Part shown: positions 9,154 to 18,005 of the stretch, piece after piece | Position numbering within the stretch: the stretch's first letter is position 1 | How the letters are laid out: every line of letters begins with the position of its first letter | IMG/VR virus record: IMGVR_UViG_3300030114_000051 | Coordinates: 1 to 20,214 of that record | DNA: 20,214 bases | From: a virus | Strand: one strand, 5' to 3' | Notes under the pieces: model-generated | What the model was told of the DNA's origin: nothing | Databases searched by the model: none | What the model saw: the letters and a program-made list of their open reading frames with translations, nothing else | Position numbers and translations under genes: made by a program

Positions 9154-10107
9154 CTATGCTCCTATCAAAGCATTCCAGGTATCATATCCTACAATACCGT
9201 CAGCTTTAAAACCTTTACTTGTTTGGTAACTTCTTACATGAGCAGCAGTATCAGTTCCAAATACACCATCTCTTGTAATGCCCATTCTCCACTGAATATA
9301 CTTTGCTGCATTACGATTAACTACTCCAAAACGCATTAATGGTTTGAGTAAAATATCGTTCATGGCATTTAACGTTACATTACCCGGTATACCATCAACC
9401 GTTATGTTCACTATGTCCTGAAACTTCTTAATAGCTTGTTTGGTTCTAGCTCCTGGTACACCATCCTCAACCAATGACTGACCAGAATCATCAGTAATTT
9501 TAAGTCGATTAAGATTACGTTGGATTCTTAATACCATAGCATCCACATTAGAATTAACTGGTGCTACGGGTTTGGAGGGTGTATATACCATTGTTGCAAT
9601 GCCAAGATAGTCAAGAATACCATCAACTATAGCCTGAGCAATAGCATCTAGGTTAGCGTTGTAGAATTTAACATCTTCTGCATTGTCATGAAAGAAACAT
9701 TCAATAAGTCCGGCAATAGCGTGAGTTTGATTAAGAGCACCTAGATCAGTTCTAAGTGATAACCCTCTATCAGCTGAAGGTGTTAATGCTGAAACACGAT
9801 TGTAAATGCAAGTTATAAACTTCTTTCCATTGTCCGATTTATAAAGTCCAGTACATCCTCGTCCTCCACCTGCATCCGAATGAATATCAAGATGAAGTGT
9901 AGCCCCTACTGCATTACTCTCAGCAATAGCCTGTGATAATGTCAATCCTTCTGTTAATACTACTTTCTTGAGAATACCTTTAGCATCTAGTTTACCTTTA
10001 ACAACTTTGGCAACTCTCATCATATTGTCTGCTTCAGTTCCATATCCGTTAACACCAAGGTTGTCATGCTGTCTACTTGGATTGAGATATAAAATCTCAT
10101 TAGTCAT
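9154..10107 (-). CDS. Endolysin: N-acetylmuramoyl-L-alanine amidase (Amidase_3) with two PG-binding domains
   Basis: A 317-residue protein that cleaves the bond between muramic acid and the stem peptide in peptidoglycan at lysis. The Amidase_3 domain spans about 1-175. Its zinc ligands H14 (SRQHDN), E25 (GTEADN) and H76 (LHLDIHSDA) and the catalytic E136 (AGLIECFFHDN) are all present. A short linker (PSKPVAPVNS) leads to two peptidoglycan_binding_1 repeats at about 190-250 and 258-316, each with the DGxxG...T motif (DGVPGARTK and DGVFGTDT). No signal peptide is seen, as expected for holin-dependent release. The ribosome site GGGGGGAGAG is strong. Confidence 0.95.
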   Translation of the reverse strand: MTNEILYLNPSRQHDNLGVNGYGTEADNMMRVAKVVKGKLDAKGILKKVVLTEGLTLSQAIAESNAVGATLHLDIHSDAGGGRGCTGLYKSDNGKKFITCIYNRVSALTPSADRGLSLRTDLGALNQTHAIAGLIECFFHDNAEDVKFYNANLDAIAQAIVDGILDYLGIATMVYTPSKPVAPVNSNVDAMVLRIQRNLNRLKITDDSGQSLVEDGVPGARTKQAIKKFQDIVNITVDGIPGNVTLNAMNDILLKPLMRFGVVNRNAAKYIQWRMGITRDGVFGTDTAAHVRSYQTSKGFKADGIVGYDTWNALIGA

Positions 10108-10125
10108 ATTACTCTCCCCCCTTTT

Positions 10126-10587
10126 TTAAAATACGTTTAATTTCATTATAATTCCAAAAATGGCTGCCATGGCTGCTACTGATCCAAATATCTTTCCCCA
10201 GGTAATATCATTACCTTTTGCTGCGCCTTGTTGAGCATTAATAAATTCGGTTAAGGGCTTTAGCGCCTTCTCCATTTTATCAACGACAGCTGCCAGGTCT
10301 GCATTTGTAGCATATATACCGGATGCAGCAAGGTTTTTCTCCCGCATGATATCGGCCTGTTGATCTTTATAGACCTGACTTTCTCGTGCTAGACTTAAAG
10401 CTGCCAAGTCTGCTGTCTCCTTAATTTTCAGGGCCTTTTCCTTTTCGACATTAACTTCAGCGTATCTACGGTCTCTTTCATCATTGAATCTTTGAGAGGC
10501 TGCCCTCATCGCTTCATTATGTATGATATATGCCTGGACCGACCAGATTTCGCTTTTATCTTTTAGATTTTCTACTATACCATCCAT
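10126..10587 (-). CDS. Coiled-coil protein with C-terminal membrane segment
   Basis: A 153-residue protein. Residues about 25-90 are a long charged helix (ERDRRYAEVNVEKEKALKIK onward) likely to coil; residues 132-150 are hydrophobic (IFGSVAAMAAIFGIIMKL), giving a tail anchor. The plan matches small membrane-linked proteins often found between tail and lysin genes in Firmicute phages (XhlA-like or holin-like), but no specific family is confirmed. AGGGGG is upstream of the ATG. A lysis or membrane-attachment role is inferred. Confidence 0.75.
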   Translation of the reverse strand: MDGIVENLKDKSEIWSVQAYIIHNEAMRAASQRFNDERDRRYAEVNVEKEKALKIKETADLAALSLARESQVYKDQQADIMREKNLAASGIYATNADLAAVVDKMEKALKPLTEFINAQQGAAKGNDITWGKIFGSVAAMAAIFGIIMKLNVF

Positions 10588-10613
10588 TTTTAACCCCCTA
10601 GTATGTATTTTGT

Positions 10614-10844
10614 CTAAGGTAGTTTGTGAATATTAATTAGATACCAGGCCTTAGACTTACCTAGTACGTTGTGATAATAATCATAGCTGCCATCATTAAC
10701 TGGAGCCACGACAACTCGTTCAACATGATGTCTTGAAAACCAATGATGCCTGGGATGGTGATTATTTCTACCACAAGCCATAGTTACAGATGCGGGAAAG
10801 GCTAGTATAATTACCAATGTCAATATCATTATCATTTTTTTCAT
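10614..10844 (-). CDS. Secreted histidine-rich small protein
   Basis: A 76-residue protein. Residues 1-22 (MKKMIMILTLVIILAFPASV) are a textbook signal peptide ending near TMAC-G; the C could be a lipobox Cys, but the -3 residue is Thr, which is unusual. The mature part starts with RNNHHPRHHWFSRHH, six His within 15 residues, then VERVVVAPVNDGSYDYYHN. This composition suggests metal binding outside the cell. The ATG overlaps the region just after the upstream stop with a GGGGGC site. It is unusual for a phage structural or lysis cluster. Function unknown. Confidence 0.7.
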   Translation of the reverse strand: MKKMIMILTLVIILAFPASVTMACGRNNHHPRHHWFSRHHVERVVVAPVNDGSYDYYHNVLGKSKAWYLINIHKLP

Positions 10845-10854
10845 ATGACGCCCC

Positions 10855-11139
10855 CTAAGTTAATATTATTCGTATAAGCCTCTGTCGCTCATCTGATAAT
10901 TTTGCGTCGTCGCATTTGCCAATAAAGTTATCAGAACAATATTTCTTATACCGTCCGTAGAAGCATGTGGTGTCTTTGCAGTCATCGCATACAGAATATA
11001 GCGCTATGGCTCTACGTTCCTTAGGTGTCTTACCTTGATGGATCATATTTAAAGATTGTGTCATCCGTGAAGTCTCCTTTAATGGTTCAAATTTTACATG
11101 AACTTTTTTGATGTTGCCTGTTCTGTCGTAAAATTCCAT
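10855..11139 (-). CDS. 94-residue cysteine-rich protein
   Basis: Starts MEFYDRTGNIKKVHVKFEPL. The second half carries C51-D-D-C54, C59, C68 and C76 (VCDDCKDTTCFYGRYKKYC), consistent with a zinc or other metal site, then a charged helix to the end. The ATG at 11139 with GGGGGTG upstream is preferred over the longer frame, which lies inside the upstream gene. The start and the upstream stop overlap as TAATG. Function unknown. Confidence 0.75.
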   Translation of the reverse strand: MEFYDRTGNIKKVHVKFEPLKETSRMTQSLNMIHQGKTPKERRAIALYSVCDDCKDTTCFYGRYKKYCSDNFIGKCDDAKLSDERQRLIRIILT

Positions 11140-11222
11140 TAATATATCACCCCCGCATAGGTCCATATGACCAAAATATAGACTATCCAGAGTATCATTG
11201 CGGTTGCTACCATTTTGACCAT
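11139..11222 (-). CDS. 27-residue membrane micropeptide
   Basis: Starts MVKMVATAMILWIVYILVIW and is almost all hydrophobic, one membrane helix with a single Lys near the N-terminus. A perfect GGAGG lies 7 nt before the ATG, and its stop overlaps the next gene's start as TAATG, which is strong evidence for a real, coupled gene. It lies between the lysine-rich protein and the Cys-rich protein. Function unknown; too short for a typical holin. Confidence 0.65.
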   Translation of the reverse strand: MVKMVATAMILWIVYILVIWTYAGVIY

Positions 11223-11234
11223 ATGTAAACCTCC

Positions 11235-11507
11235 TTAGATATTGTATATTGAATTAACTAGTTCCCGTGCAGTCTTGCCTTTTAACTTTCTTCTTGGTTC
11301 TGTTACTCCTACAAAATAAACAATACCAGCACTTTCGACATATTTGATTTCAGTGCCATCATCAGTGGAGAGGGTGACAGCATCGCCACCACCCCTTAAT
11401 CTCTTCTCACCTTTGACTTTGAACTTTTTTGCTTTGCCTTTTACTTTTTTACCATCTTTGTCTTTTGTGTCTTTGTCTTTGAACTTATCTAACTTTATCT
11501 TACCCAT
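11235..11507 (-). CDS. Lysine-rich small protein next to the fibre gene
   Basis: A 90-residue protein. The first 36 residues are nearly all Lys/Asp/Gly (MGKIKLDKFKDKDTKDKDGK and onward), giving a very basic disordered tail. The rest is a compact strand-rich part (AVTLSTDDGTEIKYVESAG, GIVYFVGVTEPRRKLKGK) ending in a helix. GGAGG precedes the ATG, which starts 1 nt after the fibre gene's stop. It may be a small structural or nucleic-acid-binding protein; no family is recognised. Confidence 0.75.
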   Translation of the reverse strand: MGKIKLDKFKDKDTKDKDGKKVKGKAKKFKVKGEKRLRGGGDAVTLSTDDGTEIKYVESAGIVYFVGVTEPRRKLKGKTARELVNSIYNI

Positions 11508-11508
11508 A

Positions 11509-14500
11509 TTATTCCTCCACTCTTACAGTAGCATCTATTGTAGCCTTTACTACTGGTGTACAGTCTGTTTCTATGATAGTTGTCGGATGATAAGTTGGTA
11601 ACGGTGTAGGAGTTCCAAAGTCGGATATTACTGGTGTTGAAAGTTGATAAAGCATCTTATATGGAGTATATCCAGTTGCTAAAGTTGTCGGTAATACTGC
11701 TGTCTGTCCTGTTCCGTCTACTATGTTCTTCCAGTTCTTAACACACAAACCATTGAATGGATATTTTATTGCTAACTGGTCTGCTGTTAAGGTGGTAAAG
11801 TCTGTTTCTATTTGTGATCCTACTGGAAGTTCAAATATACGGATGTCTTTGAATTTTACTAATTGTCCAGAGGCTACTGCTCCAGTATAGAATCGGATTC
11901 CAGTAACAGAAACCGAAGGAGAGTACACAATACATTTCCTATTTCCAGTTGAACCCACTAAAATAAGTGGACTTGTAGTTGAAGCAGGAGATCCTAAAAT
12001 TTGTGCATTTACTTGTCTTGTAGTTAGAGTATTATCCGAACAATTCGCTAATACTCCATAATTTGTTGAAGGTTTTGGGAGTATTGTAGATATAGTTATT
12101 GAAGCATCTACACCATCAGATGTCAGTGTTATTCCTGTAGAATCTCCAACTGCATTTACTTTTGCCCATTCTGTCCAAGTTGCAGGAGTATATGGAACTT
12201 CTGACTTGTAATAAGGTGAACTGCCATCTGCATTACACATTTTGTAACCTTTAAAATAAGCTTGCCATTCTGCACTACTCATTATTAAAGCATCTGAAAA
12301 ACCTGTTTTATCGTTGGACACCCACATAGGAATTATGTTATTAGACATTCCATGCAAACCTGCCTTATCTGCTGAATTTGCTCCATATGGAATATCTAAA
12401 GTAGTATAGTCTAGCATCTTTAATCCTGAATTTGAGCAGTTATGTGTAGGTAGCAAATTTACTAAACTACACCGTTTAAAGTTGATGAATGGATTAGTTG
12501 CATCTGCATTTACCGCTACATCGCTCAGATTCAACCAATCACTTATCCTCTTTGTTAACTTTGCAGTCTTAGGATTGAATTCATCTACTATTGTTCCTAT
12601 TTTTCTTAGTGGTGGGAGGGTGACTTGTGTTGGCGTTTTGTAAGGTTCGAATGTTGTTGCAACTGCTCCATCTTCTAATTGTACTTTGATGGTTTCGTTA
12701 TATGTCAAACCATTATTTGTGCTTGCATACAATAATTGTAAATAATCCAATGGTCCACTTATAGTTGGTGTAAATGTTATTTTATTAGAACTTGAAGTGT
12801 ATGCAACTCCAACTTTTGAGCCACTCAAGGCAATTTTACATAGGGTATTTCCTATTATACTAAACGTATAAGTTTTTCCGGCAACAACATTTAGACTATC
12901 AGTAGTTAAACTGAATCCTTGATTACTTGGCATACCCGTCTGAAGTCCAGTTAAAACTATGCTATTATAATCATCAAATGTTCCAGATATACCATAACTA
13001 GTTGTAACTTTGTTAGTTATGTGAAGCTTATTCTTCCCTCTACTTATCACCTTATGCGTATTAGGACTACTTACACTCCACATATCTGAAGGATAATCCA
13101 GTGAAGGTGTTGCAGTAAGGAAAGCCATTGGTACTTCTACTTTTGCTGAACTTGCTACTTTAGTGAAGGTTAAAGGAACTCTTGTCCTTGTTAATAAATC
13201 ATAATAAACTGTCAAAGGTGTTCCTTGAGCATTTTGTGATACAAGCCATACTTTAAAATTAGCAATTGTATCTTCAGTACCCCATCTAATTCTAATATAT
13301 CCAGCACCTATTGCTAGAATACCATTAATTGTATTTGCACCATAAACTAATCCCATTGGATAGTGACTGCTTAAAGTAACAATCTGATTACTGACAGACG
13401 AAGACTGAACTTGATAATGCCAATTTGCAGTTCCTGCATTCACCAAAGTCCATGTTTCTGTACCATTAAATATTTGTTTAGCTATCCTTCTCTCCAAATA
13501 TCCTCTATGGCTTACTCTGTCAAACACTACTTTATCAAGTGCAGTATTTATTCCCCTTAGTTCTTCTGGGAGAGTAAATTCATAAATTCCATCGGTTGAA
13601 GTATATTTGTAATCTCCTGCACTTAAATTTGTGTAACAGTTAGCAGGATGCAAAGGGTCTGGGGTGGTTGTTAAAAATGCCATAGGAACTTCTGTGTAAG
13701 GTGAAGTAGTTACCTTTGTAAAGGTTATAGGAGTTGAGGTTATTATAGGTAATTGATAACAAACGGTAGGAAGATTTGATGATAACCATGCTTTAAATCC
13801 ATTAGTATCTACTGTCGATAATCGTGAATTATCTATTACAAATTGTAAAGCATATCCGTTAGTTAAACCTGTTGCAATTCCTTCCTTATTCAAGGCATTA
13901 CCTTGCGTAGTTGTTATTTGTGTAAATTTATCACACAAAATTGCATTGTTTGTCACATCACCTTTACAAGGGAAATCTGATTTTTGAAATTTAGTATAAA
14001 ATGAATTAGTAGCGTTTAAGGCAAATCCATAATTAGTTCCATCTAAAATTACTTTACCTATTCTTCTCTCTACAAACCCTCTCTTGCTTACCTTATCAAA
14101 TACTACTTTATCGACTGCACTTCCTATTCCTCGTAATTCTTCTGGTAAAGTAAACTCATATATGTCTGTTCCATCTGTGAACTTGTAAGTTTTTGCAGGA
14201 AGATTGCTGACTACTGGTGAAGCATCGGTAGGTGAAGGAACATTCAAGTTAACTCCTGCGAAGTAGTTTTGTGCGACTTCTGATGCTGAAAGTTCTTTAT
14301 TGTTATAAACTCTTGAAGCATACATTATTCCACTAAACTGCCATTGGTCACTTCTTCCTATACCTATTGGATAAATGTTCGCTTTATAACTGCACCCTGC
14401 TTGAGTAGCATTTGTATCTACAAGAACTCCATTTAAATATAACTTAACTACTCCATTATTTATAACCGCAACAGCATGATATACTGTATTTGCTAAAATT

Positions 14501-16299
14501 ACTGCGGATGTCGCATTAACCTGTGCTGGTACAGTATTAGTTATAGTTGAAGTAATCCTGTTTGTACTTTGCATTAATAAACCAATATTCCATCCAAGTT
14601 TTCCAAGTATGACTTGCTGAACTGAGGGTAATACCGGATATTTAAACCACGCTTCAAATGAAATAGGTGTAGATTCTGTTCCAGTGGTCAACATACCTGC
14701 TGTATTAGCAATAGATATACTATCATCTATTCCATCAAACTTTATACCACCACTTCCATCACTACCAGAAGCAGGTTTGAAATTCATAGTTAATTTTACA
14801 TAGTCTGTATATATTGTACTTGGAGTTACCCCATCGGATGCATCGGTGTACGCTAAGAAATGAACAAATCCGTTTACATCAATTTTGTTGTCTATAACTC
14901 CCGAATTCATTTCCTTTAATGTTGGGGAAGAAGAAGTATTACTATAGGTGTCTTGTGTTCCTGCATTTTTAAATGCCCATACTGAAGAAATAACATTCCA
15001 ATAATCAATATAAGCTTTATTACCCGAAGGACAACTACCATATCCAGTCCAGTCAAATATAAAAGACTTTAAGTTCGATTTCAACCATGCTATCTTTCCT
15101 GCTAAAGTCTGGTCGGCAGAAGGAACTGCTCCATAGGCTTTTTCAAACTCTGCTACTATGTTGAAGGAGAAAACTTGTTGAGGAACTACTCCGTTCACTG
15201 ATGTAGCAGTTGCCCTTGTTTGTCCATCACTTGTAGTTTGTATCTGCAAGTATCCTTGCTCTGCGAATCCTGTAAACGGTGGAACTACTAATGCAGATAA
15301 AGCACCATTTCTTGCTAAATGTGGATTTTCTACCACACTTCCTGCTATCTTCCCTACAAAATCTGCTATTCTATCTGCATATTCAGTAGTACGATAGTTA
15401 AAACCAGAAGCAGTTCCTACATTACCATTTCCACTCCTATCTTGAAGTACTGTAGTAGCAGGAAAGTTATTGAAGTTTCTACCACTTAACTCCATTACTA
15501 AGCCATTTTTAACTGTGTCTTTGTAGGGTTCGAAGGCTGACATAGTGGCACTTTTTTCTACCATGAATGTCTGTTTGTAAGCTTTTATTTTTAAAGGAAT
15601 ACCAGTTAGAGCATTCCAACCATTGGTTATTTTGAAGCGTAATACATCCCCTACTGAATAATTATCAACAGTGAGTGTTACTGATATATACAGTCTTCTT
15701 TGCCCCTCACTTAACATTGAACTATCTGGACTTGACCCTGCATTATGTCCCGATGCTATAAATATACCTTTAGTAGCATTGTATATTCTAATAGTACAAG
15801 AATCTCCATCTGATTCTAAAACCTCACAATTAGCTGAAAAAGTAATAGAATCACCAACTACAAAAGTATTATATGGAACGTTTACATACATTCCACCGGT
15901 ATTAGCATTGGTTGCTATTATTATATAGTCTGTTGTTTCTTCTACAAGAACTACCCCAGAACTCGTTTCTACAGTTTTACTCATATTTTCAGGATTTATC
16001 AAATTCTTTCCCATTACTTTTGTATCTGTATACTGACTACTTGCTCCATCTTTTGCATAGTAGTTACTTGATTGAGTTAGCAAGCCATCTTTTGCATAAT
16101 AGTCTGAAGCCTGAACAGTGTTTCCTTTAACTACTACATCTGCTGTGTCTTTATAAGTAATACCATTGACTAATATCGCATCACTTGAATTGAACTGTTC
16201 TACATATCCTGCTAATTTCTGTGTACCCTTATAAAAACTATAAGGGGCATAATCGCCCTTATAAACTTTTGCTGTTTGTCCATTTCTGATTATGGGCAT
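11509..16299 (-). CDS. Large LamG-containing tail fibre / receptor-binding protein
   Basis: A 1596-residue protein at the phage adsorption position, directly after the BppU gene. The N-terminal ~100 residues (MPIIRNGQTAKVYKGDYAPY) likely attach it to the tail. A concanavalin/LamG-like domain lies at about 516-685 (IKFDGIDDSISI, FEAWFKYP, KLYLNGVLVDTN, IGIGRSDQWQFSG). Then come two repeats of a module of about 185 residues, each starting YEFTLPEELRGI...DKVVFD and a RGxxERRI turn and ending EVPMAFLTxTP, at about 700-885 and 890-1070. A third, degenerate copy (TLPPLRKIGTIVDEF) lies near 1226. The rest is strand-rich, ending near ATIDATVRVEE. Carbohydrate or surface binding is inferred from LamG. 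No catalytic motif is seen. Confidence 0.85.
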   Translation of the reverse strand: MPIIRNGQTAKVYKGDYAPYSFYKGTQKLAGYVEQFNSSDAILVNGITYKDTADVVVKGNTVQASDYYAKDGLLTQSSNYYAKDGASSQYTDTKVMGKNLINPENMSKTVETSSGVVLVEETTDYIIIATNANTGGMYVNVPYNTFVVGDSITFSANCEVLESDGDSCTIRIYNATKGIFIASGHNAGSSPDSSMLSEGQRRLYISVTLTVDNYSVGDVLRFKITNGWNALTGIPLKIKAYKQTFMVEKSATMSAFEPYKDTVKNGLVMELSGRNFNNFPATTVLQDRSGNGNVGTASGFNYRTTEYADRIADFVGKIAGSVVENPHLARNGALSALVVPPFTGFAEQGYLQIQTTSDGQTRATATSVNGVVPQQVFSFNIVAEFEKAYGAVPSADQTLAGKIAWLKSNLKSFIFDWTGYGSCPSGNKAYIDYWNVISSVWAFKNAGTQDTYSNTSSSPTLKEMNSGVIDNKIDVNGFVHFLAYTDASDGVTPSTIYTDYVKLTMNFKPASGSDGSGGIKFDGIDDSISIANTAGMLTTGTESTPISFEAWFKYPVLPSVQQVILGKLGWNIGLLMQSTNRITSTITNTVPAQVNATSAVILANTVYHAVAVINNGVVKLYLNGVLVDTNATQAGCSYKANIYPIGIGRSDQWQFSGIMYASRVYNNKELSASEVAQNYFAGVNLNVPSPTDASPVVSNLPAKTYKFTDGTDIYEFTLPEELRGIGSAVDKVVFDKVSKRGFVERRIGKVILDGTNYGFALNATNSFYTKFQKSDFPCKGDVTNNAILCDKFTQITTTQGNALNKEGIATGLTNGYALQFVIDNSRLSTVDTNGFKAWLSSNLPTVCYQLPIITSTPITFTKVTTSPYTEVPMAFLTTTPDPLHPANCYTNLSAGDYKYTSTDGIYEFTLPEELRGINTALDKVVFDRVSHRGYLERRIAKQIFNGTETWTLVNAGTANWHYQVQSSSVSNQIVTLSSHYPMGLVYGANTINGILAIGAGYIRIRWGTEDTIANFKVWLVSQNAQGTPLTVYYDLLTRTRVPLTFTKVASSAKVEVPMAFLTATPSLDYPSDMWSVSSPNTHKVISRGKNKLHITNKVTTSYGISGTFDDYNSIVLTGLQTGMPSNQGFSLTTDSLNVVAGKTYTFSIIGNTLCKIALSGSKVGVAYTSSSNKITFTPTISGPLDYLQLLYASTNNGLTYNETIKVQLEDGAVATTFEPYKTPTQVTLPPLRKIGTIVDEFNPKTAKLTKRISDWLNLSDVAVNADATNPFINFKRCSLVNLLPTHNCSNSGLKMLDYTTLDIPYGANSADKAGLHGMSNNIIPMWVSNDKTGFSDALIMSSAEWQAYFKGYKMCNADGSSPYYKSEVPYTPATWTEWAKVNAVGDSTGITLTSDGVDASITISTILPKPSTNYGVLANCSDNTLTTRQVNAQILGSPASTTSPLILVGSTGNRKCIVYSPSVSVTGIRFYTGAVASGQLVKFKDIRIFELPVGSQIETDFTTLTADQLAIKYPFNGLCVKNWKNIVDGTGQTAVLPTTLATGYTPYKMLYQLSTPVISDFGTPTPLPTYHPTTIIETDCTPVVKATIDATVRVEE

Positions 16300-16313
16300 A
16301 TTATACCCCTCCT

Positions 16314-17651
16314 TTAAATTGGCGTTACTACATAATAAGTATCTGGATCTTTTACTGCTGCATCATATTGTGCTTGTGTCATGGCTACAAATCGTTTACC
16401 ATTTATCATAGTTGAATCATTAGCATATGTTGCATTAGTAGCATTACCTGCTTGGACTGCATAGGAAGTACCCCATACAATCCAATTAGCTAACACCGCT
16501 GGATTACCAGTACCTAATAGTTGGTATGTTTTAACTATTGTCTGTACAGAGTCAACTGTTTGAACTACCTCAGCTAAATCCCCTTTTTGTGCAATTAGGT
16601 TAATTAATTCTGACTCTAATGATATTTGATAAATTTCTTGAGTAGAAGTAGCAGGTATCTGACTAATAGGAATCTTGCCATTACCATCTAAAGTAGCTAC
16701 ATCTTCGCCTAACATAGCAAGGAAATCCTGCATGGTTTGGGTTACTGTAAGTTGATCAGCTTCCGATAGTGTTTCAGAGTTCTTAGAGTTAGTTTCACTT
16801 GTCTTGGAATTATTCTCAGAGGTCTTGGAATTATTCTCAGAGGTCTTTGAGTTTAACTCCGATACTTTAGCAGCATCTTCAGATATCTTAGCCGCATTTT
16901 CTGATGCTAGAGCATTCTGCTCAGATAAGAGCGCACCGGCTTCAGATATATCAGCATTTGACTCGGATACCAACGCATGTTGTTCAGATAATAGAGCATT
17001 ATCTTCAGATGTCTTGGAGTTAATTTCACTATTATAGGCATTAGATTCACTCGTTGCTGCATAATCCCTACTTCTACCAGCATCACCTTGACTAAGATCT
17101 GCCATTTGTGCTGAATACTCTGATGCATCCTCACTCGCTTTAGCAGCATCTTCTGAGCCTTTTGAAGCAACTTCGGAATCTTTAGCATTCTCTTCTGATA
17201 CTCTAGCTAATTCTGCATACTGAGATAAATTAATGATAGCATTTTCAACTCTTGATATGTATATTTCACTTATGGTTGTTGAACCTAATATAGTGCCTTC
17301 TACATACATAGTAAAACATCTAGTAGTTAAATCCTGTCCACCTTCTGATCTGTGAATCTCACACAATACTTTTCCTTTAAGAGCAAGTACTTGAGAATTC
17401 AATACACACTCAACAACTCCAGCATCAGCATGTAATATAGTTACGCCTGAGTTTATATCTTGTTCAACTACTGTGTTATCTGGTTTTAGAAACCTAAAGA
17501 ATATGGTTTCGCCTGTAATGTCTATAGAACTTGTATCATCAAGCAATTTAACTTCTAATACAGCAGACTCTATATCCCCCTGACTATAAACTAGGGAGGA
17601 CACTAGTGGACCTTTTATATCATAGTATACTTTGTATCGCTTCTGTGCCAT
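16314..17651 (-). CDS. BppU-type baseplate upper protein with heptad shaft
   Basis: A 445-residue protein. Residues 1-120 (MAQKRYKVYYDIKGPLVSSL, VLEVKLLDDTSSIDITGETI) match the N-terminal domain of phage baseplate upper proteins (BppU_N, DUF2479). Residues about 150-300 are a long repeat of seven residues with S-E at fixed positions (ISEAGALLSEQNALASENAA), predicted to form a triple-helical or coiled shaft. The C-terminus (AGNATNATYANDSTMINGKR, then FVAMTQAQYDAAVKDPDTYY) is the usual end of such fibres. It links the tail tip to the receptor-binding protein. GGAGG precedes the ATG. Confidence 0.9.
   Translation of the reverse strand: MAQKRYKVYYDIKGPLVSSLVYSQGDIESAVLEVKLLDDTSSIDITGETIFFRFLKPDNTVVEQDINSGVTILHADAGVVECVLNSQVLALKGKVLCEIHRSEGGQDLTTRCFTMYVEGTILGSTTISEIYISRVENAIINLSQYAELARVSEENAKDSEVASKGSEDAAKASEDASEYSAQMADLSQGDAGRSRDYAATSESNAYNSEINSKTSEDNALLSEQHALVSESNADISEAGALLSEQNALASENAAKISEDAAKVSELNSKTSENNSKTSENNSKTSETNSKNSETLSEADQLTVTQTMQDFLAMLGEDVATLDGNGKIPISQIPATSTQEIYQISLESELINLIAQKGDLAEVVQTVDSVQTIVKTYQLLGTGNPAVLANWIVWGTSYAVQAGNATNATYANDSTMINGKRFVAMTQAQYDAAVKDPDTYYVVTPI
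16801..16842. repeat. Perfect 21-bp tandem repeat (x2) in the BppU shaft
   Basis: Two identical 21-bp units beginning GTCTTGGAATTATTCTCAGA encode adjacent NSKTSEN heptads, and a partial third follows. The repeat lies inside the coding heptad region, so it is a slippage-prone length variation site rather than a separate element. Confidence 0.85.
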
Positions 17652-17653
17652 AT

Positions 17654-17995
17654 TTATACCTCCTTAGTGATAGTCTCGATTGGCTGTGCTGAAAACATTT
17701 CTTGTCCTGAAACCATTTCTTGCATGGCTGTGATTGATTTAACCTGGAATTTAGATACCGTTTCTTCTCGTCGTCGGATTTCTTTAGTAACTACATCTAC
17801 AAAGAAATTCTTAGGAGTTCTCATTACTTCTCTAGAATCGGCGTCTAATGGAACGGTTACATAATCATATATCAATTCCATATCAGGTTGTTCCTCACCA
17901 TAATATGACATATCAGTTGTTCCAGTGGTATATATCTTTATTATCCCAAGTCTTTTATTAAAGAAAAAGGTAACAAATTCCTGATTGTCTGTCAT
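17654..17995 (-). CDS. Conserved small tail-associated protein
   Basis: A 113-residue protein (MTDNQEFVTFFFNKRLGIIK, then YYGEEQPDMELIYDYVTVPL, ending in a charged helix). It is strand-rich in the first half and helical later. Small proteins of this type occur between Prophage_tail and BppU genes in Firmicute phages, but I cannot name the family. AGGAGG is 6 nt before the ATG, and the gaps to both neighbours are only 2-10 nt, so it is co-transcribed with tail genes. A structural or chaperone role is inferred. Confidence 0.75.
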   Translation of the reverse strand: MTDNQEFVTFFFNKRLGIIKIYTTGTTDMSYYGEEQPDMELIYDYVTVPLDADSREVMRTPKNFFVDVVTKEIRRREETVSKFQVKSITAMQEMVSGQEMFSAQPIETITKEV

Positions 17996-18005
17996 TTTAT
18001 TCCTC

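Noticed and set aside
8869-9339. Plus-strand open frame of 156 codons
   Set aside because: It is antisense to the holin-like genes and the 3' end of the endolysin, has a composition explained by their codons, and lacks a convincing ribosome site. All real genes are on the minus strand.
16801-16842. CRISPR-like direct repeats
   Set aside because: The units are adjacent with no spacers and lie in frame inside a heptad-coding region.
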